This document shows positions 6,243-11,850 of a stretch of DNA of 11,850 bases, piece by piece. Positions within the stretch are counted from its first letter, which is position 1. Every line of letters begins with the position of its first letter. The stretch comes from JADHUC01 sp964617665 (lineage in GTDB: Bacteria > Planctomycetota > Planctomycetia > Pirellulales > Pirellulaceae). Made by a program: the position numbers and the translations under genes. The stretch is from contig CAZUAH010000432.1 in NCBI GenBank assembly GCA_964617665.1, forward strand, positions 1 to 11,850, written 5' to 3'. The notes under the pieces were generated by a model that was given only the letters and a program-made list of their open reading frames with translations, was not told the DNA's origin and searched no databases.

Positions 6243-8585
6243 ATGAACTCAGACAATTTCAAATGGTTCGTCTTACTTCTGTTGGCCGCGTGCCTCACCG
6301 AAACCGTGCTGTGCCACCGAACTGCTGGCCAAGTGGTATTGGAGACGGATGCTTTGCGTCTGGAGGTTCGAAAAGACGGTTCGTTACAGAGCCTGACGAG
6401 CAAGCCCGAAGCGATTCGATACGCGTGGACGGCCGAGCCGGAACCGATCGCCGTAGTCTATCGGGGTGGGCGGTCTGTTCCTGCGTCCACGGGGAAATAC
6501 GCCTACACCGGCCGCTGGATCTATCAAGGTGGCGAGTCGTTTCCTGCTTCTCATGCTACGCTGTCAGGAGGCACACTCACCATCGAATTCGCGCGGGCAA
6601 ACACGAAGGCAATCTACAGTGTGACCGCCAAACGGGAATACTTGGCCTTCAAGTTACTCGCTTTGGAAGGCGAACCGGTTGACCGAGTTGACATTCTGCG
6701 GCTTCCCATCAAGTGGCTTCCACACTTGGGCGAATGGGTCAACGTGGCGTTTGACGAACGCTTCGGCATCTGCCTGTGCGCCGGTAACTTGGAGACCTAC
6801 GCGGAAATGGAGCACGACCAAGACCGCGTGCTGATGCGGGCGACTGCGGAAAGGGAGGTTGGCTTTCAAGGAGCCACTGCAGTTCTGTTCGGTTGCCGCG
6901 ACCCTCGGGCCCGGTTTCTCGATGCCATGGCGGTTGTCGAACGTGACTTCAAGCTGCCCAACGGCGCCGTGCATCGTCAACAGTCTGAGCCACGATATTC
7001 TTATCTGTGGGCCAGCCGTCCGACGCCGGATAATATCGCCAAGTACGTTGAATGGGCCAAGCAAGGCGGATTCCGGATGATCCTGTTTTCCTACACCGCT
7101 TTTGCTAAAGGAGCCGGACATTTGGCATGGAACGCCAACTACCCAAACGGAATGGCCGATCTGAAGAAGGTAACAGATACGATTCGCTCGGCGGGAATGA
7201 AAGTCGGCCTGCACATTCACTACTGCAAAGCCCGCAAGAACGATGCCTACGTGACACCCGTACCGGACGACCGCCTGCATAGCATTCGGACTTTCACGTT
7301 TGCCGCAGACGTGAGTGCGGATGCTGACGAATTACCGGTGAATGAAGATCCGAAAGGATGCACGTTGGACGAAGGACGGCGATTGCTGAAGGTCGGCAAA
7401 GAACTGATTGCCTACGAAAGCTACGAAGCCAAACCGCGTTTTCGATTCACGGGGTGTCAGCGCGGTTACTTGAACACGGCACCGTCAACACACCGTAAGG
7501 GCAATTCGCTGAAGCTGCTGAACGTGGATTCATGGCCCTCCTTTATTCGCTTCGATCAAAACACCGATATCCAGGACGATGTCGGCCGCCGTATCGCCGA
7601 CATCGTGCGCGAAACCGGCCCGTATCACATGGTCTATTTCGACGGAGCCGAGGACGTCCATGAACCGTTCTGGTATCACGTGGCCTCGGCTCAACGCCGC
7701 GTATATCGACTACTCGAACCGCGACCTCCCGTCTGCGAAGCGGCCCATTACACGCACTTCAGTTGGCATATGATTACACGGAGCAACGCCTACGACATCG
7801 TCGCGGCGGCCGATGGCATGAAGGACTTCTGCCGTCTGATGCCTTGCCCCACGGCGGCTGCTCGCGCGAATGACTTCTCGCGCATCGACTTCGGTTGGCT
7901 TGGCCGTTTCGGGAAGACCAGCAGCGGCTACGCCGGGCCCGATGTGTGGGAGTTTGTGGCAAGCCGCGCGGCAGCTTGGGATTGCCCGATCTCTTTGAAA
8001 GTGTCGTTGGAAGACATAGCGTCAAATCCACGCCGCGACGATTGCCTCGATGCGATCAAGACATGGGAAGACGCTCGGTTGGGCGACCATCTTAACCAGA
8101 CACATCGCGATACGCTCAAGATCATTGCGCCCGAGCAGGCAAGATATGTGCCCTGCTATGAACAACGTGGAATCTGGAGAAATTTCCTTGCCACTCGAGA
8201 TCTTACAGAGGCACAACGTGTGGCACTTGCCGACCGCCAGGAACATCACCTTTTCGTCAACGAGCACGGCAAATACGAACTGGTTCCAATTGAAGAGATT
8301 CCCAACGTCGCTGACGGCCGTATTCGGGCGTACGGTTTTCGTCGAAGTACGCACGCAGACGATATCTATATCCTAGCTTGGGCAGTTGACGATGAAGTCA
8401 CTTTGCAGCTGCCCGTGCCCACCAGCCAACTGTCAGTAATGCGGCCCTTTGGCAAGCAGGTAGCGTTTGAGGAGAATGACGGCGACGCTGTCGTTCGAAT
8501 TCGCGACAGAACGTATCTTGTCCTCTCCGGAGTGTCGATACAAAAGGCCGCCCAGATTCTCAGCAAGGCGCGGAGCCGACAGTAG
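6243..8585 (+). CDS. Secreted TIM-barrel glycoside-hydrolase-like protein with inserted beta domain
   Basis: A 780-residue protein begins with a Sec-type signal (MNSDNFKWFVLLLLAACLT), so it is exported. Residues from about 30 to 240 look like an N-terminal beta-sandwich. Then comes a barrel-like region with alternating strands and helices (YSYLWASRPTPDNIAKYVEW, FRMILFSYTAF, MKVGLHIHYC, YHMVYFDGAED). Asp467 in YFDGAED sits where clan-D-like alpha-glycosidases carry a catalytic acid; Asp549 (RIDFGW) is a second candidate. A small domain at roughly 350-425 interrupts the barrel. It has a pattern seen in diverse secreted and phage proteins: KVGKELIAYESYE, then FTGCQRG, T-A-P-S-T-H and G-N-S. A C-terminal beta domain ends the protein. 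I cannot assign a CAZy family or substrate. The start ATG has a weak GAGG upstream. It is the only plus-strand gene between the TOMM block and the next repeat. Confidence 0.88.
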   Translation: MNSDNFKWFVLLLLAACLTETVLCHRTAGQVVLETDALRLEVRKDGSLQSLTSKPEAIRYAWTAEPEPIAVVYRGGRSVPASTGKYAYTGRWIYQGGESFPASHATLSGGTLTIEFARANTKAIYSVTAKREYLAFKLLALEGEPVDRVDILRLPIKWLPHLGEWVNVAFDERFGICLCAGNLETYAEMEHDQDRVLMRATAEREVGFQGATAVLFGCRDPRARFLDAMAVVERDFKLPNGAVHRQQSEPRYSYLWASRPTPDNIAKYVEWAKQGGFRMILFSYTAFAKGAGHLAWNANYPNGMADLKKVTDTIRSAGMKVGLHIHYCKARKNDAYVTPVPDDRLHSIRTFTFAADVSADADELPVNEDPKGCTLDEGRRLLKVGKELIAYESYEAKPRFRFTGCQRGYLNTAPSTHRKGNSLKLLNVDSWPSFIRFDQNTDIQDDVGRRIADIVRETGPYHMVYFDGAEDVHEPFWYHVASAQRRVYRLLEPRPPVCEAAHYTHFSWHMITRSNAYDIVAAADGMKDFCRLMPCPTAAARANDFSRIDFGWLGRFGKTSSGYAGPDVWEFVASRAAAWDCPISLKVSLEDIASNPRRDDCLDAIKTWEDARLGDHLNQTHRDTLKIIAPEQARYVPCYEQRGIWRNFLATRDLTEAQRVALADRQEHHLFVNEHGKYELVPIEEIPNVADGRIRAYGFRRSTHADDIYILAWAVDDEVTLQLPVPTSQLSVMRPFGKQVAFEENDGDAVVRIRDRTYLVLSGVSIQKAAQILSKARSRQ

Positions 8586-8603
8586 AAACCACTAGTGGTG
8601 CGG

Positions 8604-8732
8604 CTATCGATATTTCTCAAGTAGATTGAGGCCAGGGTGGCCGGGGTTGGAGGGCGTAAGCCCGAAACCCCGGGGCTTCCCTCGCTGACGCTCAGTCCAG
8701 CCCCGGCCACCCAATCGGACATTGATCGATAG
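8604..8732. repeat. GC-rich inverted-repeat element between convergent genes
   Basis: Left arm 8635-8651 (GGGTGGCCGGGGTTGGA) and right arm 8696-8712 pair with 16 of 17 matches. The interior holds a second palindromic core (AAGCCC...CCCCGGGGCTT). An outer pair, CTATCGAT (8604-8611) and ATCGATAG (8725-8732), brackets the whole. It lies between the convergent stops at 8585 and 8778, so it could terminate transcription both ways. This is the second repeat type in the window that I associate with planctomycete genomes, from memory. Confidence 0.75.
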
Positions 8733-8777
8733 ACGATCCACAAGGTGACTCGCCGCGACCCCGGCACACGCCTCAAG

Positions 8778-9206
8778 TCACTCAGGGCGTTTTTCCTTCT
8801 TCTCCGTCTTCTTCAACCATTCCTTGACGGATAGCGTCTTGCCGCCAAGGTCAAAGGCCTCAAGCTCAATCTGGTCGCCGTTCTTGAGTTCGCGATAGTT
8901 CTTCATGATTGTCTTGCGATGATGGTCGCTGACTTTGTCCAGGTTCAGCGTTATTGTCTTTCCGATGGCGGCCTTGGGATTCTCTGCCTTGTTGCCCTCC
9001 CACACCTTCATGATCTTGTCCACCTTGAACTGCAAGGTGGTTTTGCCTTTCTTGACGAGCTTCCCGCTCATCATCCCCTTGAATCCCTTGAACTCCGCGG
9101 GGATGGTTTGCTTGGGCTTAGCCTTCTCGGCGGCCGCAACCTGTGTCGCACCCAACCCGACAAGTATGATGACAACCAACGCCACTATTTTCGTTTTGGC
9201 AACCAT
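8778..9206 (-). CDS. Small secreted protein of unknown function
   Basis: A 142-residue protein starts with a clear signal peptide (KTKIVALVVIILVGLG, probable cleavage after VAAA near 26). The mature part is lysine-rich and predicted mainly beta: GKLVKKGKTTLQFKVDKI, then VWEGNKAENPKAAIGKTITL, then a helix and a highly charged tail (KKTEKKEKRPE). I recall similar small exported proteins in planctomycetes but no assigned role. The ATG start is supported by AAGGAG (9215-9220), 8 bases upstream. It is divergent from the FGE-like gene. A 256-codon plus-strand frame over the same bases is a shadow. Confidence 0.88.
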   Translation of the reverse strand: MVAKTKIVALVVIILVGLGATQVAAAEKAKPKQTIPAEFKGFKGMMSGKLVKKGKTTLQFKVDKIMKVWEGNKAENPKAAIGKTITLNLDKVSDHHRKTIMKNYRELKNGDQIELEAFDLGGKTLSVKEWLKKTEKKEKRPE

Positions 9207-9442
9207 TCTTCAATCTCCTTTTCTCGTGTCGCATGACGATCTTTGCACAGTGAGATTCGCACGAATCCTTGGCGCATTTTTCCAGTTGACGACCTCGTGC
9301 AACATTCGCAGAGCAGGTTCGTTTCTACTCGTGGCGGCGACAGCCTCCGGCAAAGGCTTGAGAGCCAACTACCAGCGATCTATCATCAGGGTTGAGCGGG
9401 CGTTCTCTGCTTCTCGAATCGTCTTGGGCTGGAGGCAACGAA
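9207..9442. promoter_or_regulatory. Divergent intergenic region, no clear element
   Basis: This 236-base gap holds the two opposite promoters of the small secreted protein and the FGE-like gene. Ribosome-binding sites are clear at both ends: AAGGAG on minus at 9215-9220 and GGAGG on plus at 9431-9435. A TTGACG around 9287 could be a -35 on the plus strand, but no convincing -10 follows at the right distance. I see no RNA gene or repeat here. Confidence 0.35.
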
Positions 9443-10351
9443 ATGACGCGACGACATCTTTACCTGCTGGCTGTCCTTTTGACGCTTCCCTCCTTGGCGT
9501 ACTCAGCGGAGCCAGGCAAAGCTGCGGGCACCGAAGCCAAGGGTCCGATGTTGAAGGCACCGTTCACGCGAGAGGAGGCGGAGGCTGCACAAAACGAGTG
9601 CGGCAAGAGGTTGGGATTGCCAGTCGAAATCACCAACAGCGTTGGCATGAAGCTGAAGCTGATTCCGCCGGGCGATTTCATGATGGGTACGCGAGATCAT
9701 CTTGAATCTCATTTTGGACCTCGGCACAAAGTTCGGATTACCAAGCCGTTCTACCTTGGCGTGTACGAGGTGACGCAGGCGGAGTACGAGAAAGTGATGG
9801 GGAAGAATCCGAGCGTTTTCTCGAAGGGAGGAGTTTACGCGAATAGGGTCCCCGAAAAGGACACGTCGCGTCATCCAGTGGAGAATGTGCTTTGGGACGA
9901 GGCGGCTGAGTTCTGCAAGCGACTATCGGCCAAAGAAGGGAAGCCGTATCGTCTGCCAACCGAGGCCGAGTGGGAGTACGCCTGCCGTGCGGGCACCACG
10001 ACGCGGTGGATTTGTGGTGAGGATCCGGCAAACCTGGGAGAGTACGCGTGGTTTAGGGACAACTCCGGAATGAAGACGAATCCGGTAGGAGAGAAGAAGC
10101 CGAATGCCTATGGGCTTCATGACATGCATGGGAATGTGGGCGAGCGGTGTGCTGATTGGCAAGGACCCTATGCCAGCGACGAAGTGAGCGACCCCTCGGG
10201 GCCGGAGACGGGCGATGCCCGCGTGCATCGCGGCGGTGCCTGGTGCTTCGGCGAGTGGGTGTGCCAGTCGCCGCTACGCAGTTGGTTAGAGCCGACGTAC
10301 CGCGGCAACAGCCTTGGGTTCCGCGTGGCCGCCGATGCGTCTGATGAGTAA
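9443..10351 (+). CDS. Secreted formylglycine-generating-enzyme (SUMF1/FGE) family protein, likely non-canonical
   Basis: A 302-residue protein with a signal peptide (MTRRHLYLLAVLLTLPSLAY, cleavage near 22) and one FGE-sulfatase domain from about 63 to 297. Family landmarks are visible: GMKLKLIPPGDFMMG (68-82), FYLGVYEVTQAEYEKVMG (103-120), HPVENVLWDEAAEFC (144-158), YRLPTEAEWEYACRAGT (169-185), YGLHDMHGNV (223-232), HRGGAW (262-267) and GNSLGFRVA (288-296). True FGE converts a sulfatase Cys to formylglycine through a CxxxxC pair near the C-terminus. Here the only nearby cysteines are C268 and C274, one residue further apart. The usual GNVWEWC motif is GNVGERC. It may therefore be a binding or structural homologue rather than an active FGE. 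The ATG at 9443 has GGAGG 7 bases upstream; an earlier ATG at 9392 would precede that site and the signal peptide. Confidence 0.92.
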   Translation: MTRRHLYLLAVLLTLPSLAYSAEPGKAAGTEAKGPMLKAPFTREEAEAAQNECGKRLGLPVEITNSVGMKLKLIPPGDFMMGTRDHLESHFGPRHKVRITKPFYLGVYEVTQAEYEKVMGKNPSVFSKGGVYANRVPEKDTSRHPVENVLWDEAAEFCKRLSAKEGKPYRLPTEAEWEYACRAGTTTRWICGEDPANLGEYAWFRDNSGMKTNPVGEKKPNAYGLHDMHGNVGERCADWQGPYASDEVSDPSGPETGDARVHRGGAWCFGEWVCQSPLRSWLEPTYRGNSLGFRVAADASDE

Positions 10352-10409
10352 GCGAGGGCAGCACATCAAGACGCGGCAAGTGTGCCTAGAATTAAGATAG
10401 CTCCAATCG

Positions 10410-10477
10410 GTTAGCCCTACAACGGCGACAGCGCAAGGGAAAGGCTTACCCCTGCATCTCGCGTGTGGTAGGGTAAC
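10410..10477 (+). promoter_or_regulatory. Possible alternative-hairpin leader upstream of the DUF1579-like gene
   Basis: Within the 171-base gap 10352-10522, GTAGGGTAAC (10468-10477) can pair with either GTTAGCCCTAC (10410-10420, one bulge) or TTACCC (10446-10451). The two pairings exclude each other, as in attenuator-type leaders. The match is short and may be chance. No known riboswitch class is recognised. Confidence 0.2.
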
Positions 10478-10522
10478 GGACGTGTTTCGTACTTCCCCTC
10501 AACCTCTCGCAAGGAGACCGCC

Positions 10523-11044
10523 ATGAGATGTTTGACTCCGATGATTGCGTTTTTGGTCGTGGCCGTACTGATGCACTCCGACGTTCCAGGCCAAGACGGT
10601 GACACGCCGCCTGAAATGAAAGCCTTGGAGAAACTGGTTGGTACTTGGAAGGTCGAGACAATCGTCAAAGTGCCAAAAGAGGACGGCCCGACCAAACTCG
10701 ACGTCAAGAGGGAACTGGTTCTCGGCGGTCGATTCGTCCAAGAGGCGGGAGGCTTCGATGACAAAGGGCAGCCGACGTTCAAGGCGATGTACGCGTATGA
10801 CTCGAACAGAAAGACCTATCGCAATTGGCTCTTCGTGTCGGGCGGGTTTTACAGTGAGTCAACCGGAACGTGGGACAAGCAAAACCAGACGTTTACCTTT
10901 ACGAACAAGCCAGCCGATGGCGTTACGGGAGTGATCACGATTCGATTCCTTGATGAGACTACGTTTGTCCATTCAATAATCTCCCGGGATACCAGTGGCC
11001 AAATCCATTATCACCAAGAAGGTAAATCCGTTCGCCAGAAGTAG
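10523..11044 (+). CDS. Secreted DUF1579-like protein
   Basis: A 173-residue exported protein: signal peptide MRCLTPMIAFLVVAVLMHSD with probable cleavage near 23. A single beta-rich domain follows, with the DUF1579 pattern (ALEKLVGTWKVE at about 34-45, LVLGGRFVQE, YAYDSNRKTYRNWLFVSGG, then a GTWDKQNQTFTF strand pair). The fold of this family is lipocalin-like and its role is unknown. The ATG start has AAGGAG (10511-10516), 6 bases upstream. The gene stands alone on the plus strand between the FGE-like gene, 171 bases upstream, and a convergent membrane-protein gene. Confidence 0.9.
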   Translation: MRCLTPMIAFLVVAVLMHSDVPGQDGDTPPEMKALEKLVGTWKVETIVKVPKEDGPTKLDVKRELVLGGRFVQEAGGFDDKGQPTFKAMYAYDSNRKTYRNWLFVSGGFYSESTGTWDKQNQTFTFTNKPADGVTGVITIRFLDETTFVHSIISRDTSGQIHYHQEGKSVRQK

Positions 11045-11103
11045 ATTGCCGTTACGCAAAGGCCGCGCCTGGCATCTACTGTTGTGCCGTCTCTTTCGCC
11101 AAC

Positions 11104-11131
11104 CGGTGGCTTTGTTGCCATCACGCCACCG
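11104..11131. terminator. Weak hairpin at the convergent junction
   Basis: CGGTGGC (11104-11110) pairs with GCCACCG (11125-11131) around a 14-base loop, in the 76-base gap between the stops at 11044 and 11121 and running into the minus-strand gene's end. There is no T-run, so function as a terminator is uncertain. Unlike the other two convergent junctions, no interspersed repeat is present here. Confidence 0.25.
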
Positions 11132-11849
11132 CCTTGCCGCCGAGATCGTCACCGGCGGCAGCCACCGACGGTCGAGTGGCTAACGCACTTATCAGAGTGA
11201 TGATCAGTCCCACGGGCAACGCCAGCAGGCAAAGGATGCCAAGGAAGAACAACGCATAAGCGTTTCCGTAGTTCTGGCTGCGCTGCACATGGTCTGTCAC
11301 GAACAGGTCTGCTTGGAAGGCCAAGACCAGGCAGACGATCAGTGCCACCGTCCACACGAATCCAGCCACCGGCGAGACAACCAACGCCCACATGACCGAC
11401 CGCACACGGGGGCCTTGAAGGCGACCGATGCGTCTCCCCGATTTCCAAAGAATCACGGGGCCGCCCACAACGCAGGCGATCAGCAGCAGTTTGCTGGCCC
11501 AAAACACCACCGCTCCGACGATCGGAATGCCCCGTGCTTGAGCCGTCATCGCAATCGCGTCCGCCGGGAGTTCGCCGAACGAGCCTGTAAGTTGATCGCC
11601 CCCGCGCGTCAACGGCAGCGTGCTGGCAAACCGCCAGCCCTTGGGCACTTGGATGTGGACATCAAGACCGCCGAAACCGGCCCATTCACGTGCGGGCGCT
11701 AGAATATAGCCCATCTGCCAGTAAAGCCTCGGCGAGGAACCGGTGGCGTAAGATGTTGGCTTGGCGGCATAACTCACGCGAAGCTGATGGGGTCCGGGGC
11801 TCGGGGGCGCCAAACTTGCTCTTTCCTGGTTAACTGAGCTGGTTTTGTG
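11121..11849 (-). CDS. C-terminal part of a membrane protein of unknown function (5' end outside window)
   Basis: The minus-strand frame is open to the right edge. The visible 242 residues start mid-protein (HKTSSVNQERAS...), and a TTG at 11813 is not a convincing start because the frame continues before it. The first 105 or so residues look like an extracytoplasmic beta domain (YWQMGYILAPAREWAGFGGL, DVHIQVPKGWRF, GSFGELPADAIAM). Three membrane segments follow at about 107-135, 151-178 and 196-224. A short Ala/Gly-rich tail ends the protein. I do not recognise the family. The architecture suggests an exported sensor or binding domain anchored by a C-terminal membrane bundle. Confidence 0.8.
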   Translation of the reverse strand, partial: HKTSSVNQERASLAPPSPGPHQLRVSYAAKPTSYATGSSPRLYWQMGYILAPAREWAGFGGLDVHIQVPKGWRFASTLPLTRGGDQLTGSFGELPADAIAMTAQARGIPIVGAVVFWASKLLLIACVVGGPVILWKSGRRIGRLQGPRVRSVMWALVVSPVAGFVWTVALIVCLVLAFQADLFVTDHVQRSQNYGNAYALFFLGILCLLALPVGLIITLISALATRPSVAAAGDDLGGKAVA

Positions 11850-11850
11850 A

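Noticed and set aside
6243..6320. Lipoprotein signal at Cys24 of the glycosidase-like protein
   Set aside because: The residues before it (TVL) do not fit a lipobox, so a plain Sec signal is more likely.
8935..9705. 256-codon plus-strand frame
   Set aside because: It overlaps the small secreted protein and the start of the FGE-like gene, both with signal peptides and strong ribosome-binding sites; it shows no domain of its own.

Overview
The window looks like a chromosomal fragment of a planctomycete (Pirellulales-like), probably from a metagenome assembly. This rests on the mix of secreted proteins of unknown function, a secreted formylglycine-generating-enzyme-like protein, a xylose-isomerase-like TIM-barrel protein, and three GC-rich interspersed inverted-repeat types of a kind I associate from memory with planctomycete genomes. 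The taxonomic call is an inference. The contig carries a 10-N scaffold gap at 3329-3338.

Layout. Positions 3-1929 (+): a sugar isomerase/epimerase-like TIM-barrel gene, whose start lies at or just outside the left edge, followed 13 bases later by a saccharopine-dehydrogenase-like NAD(P)-binding gene. An inverted repeat at 1965-2035 separates this pair from a minus-strand block that reads from 6055 down to 2051. In transcription order that block holds (i) a 195-residue membrane protein with six consecutive cysteines, (ii) an E1/ThiF-like TOMM leader-binding partner protein, (iii) a YcaO cyclodehydratase overlapping (ii) by ATGA, and (iv) a classical short-chain dehydrogenase. Right of this are a secreted TIM-barrel glycosidase-like protein (6243-8585, +), a second repeat element (8604-8732), a small secreted protein (8778-9206, -), a secreted FGE/SUMF1-family protein (9443-10351, +), a secreted DUF1579-like protein (10523-11044, +), and the C-terminal part of a membrane protein (11121 to the right edge, -).

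Main point. The minus-strand block is a compact thiazole/oxazole-modified (TOMM/azole RiPP) locus. The E1-like protein has the expected two CxxC pairs. The YcaO has its ATP-binding Glu/Arg/Gln motifs and a proline-alternating C-terminus. The poly-Cys membrane protein directly upstream is the obvious candidate substrate: a run of six Cys recalls the streptolysin S precursor, but here it sits inside a protein with about three membrane segments rather than at the end of a short peptide. No McbC-type azoline oxidase, protease or transporter is visible, so this could be a membrane-protein-modifying TOMM system.

The YcaO gene appears broken as given. However, a 16-base sequence is present on both sides of the N gap, next to homopolymer junk. 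Collapsing the two copies removes 88 bases and restores one uninterrupted 488-codon frame. That frame still carries a REP-like hairpin doublet inserted in-frame between the YcaO core and its C-terminal part.
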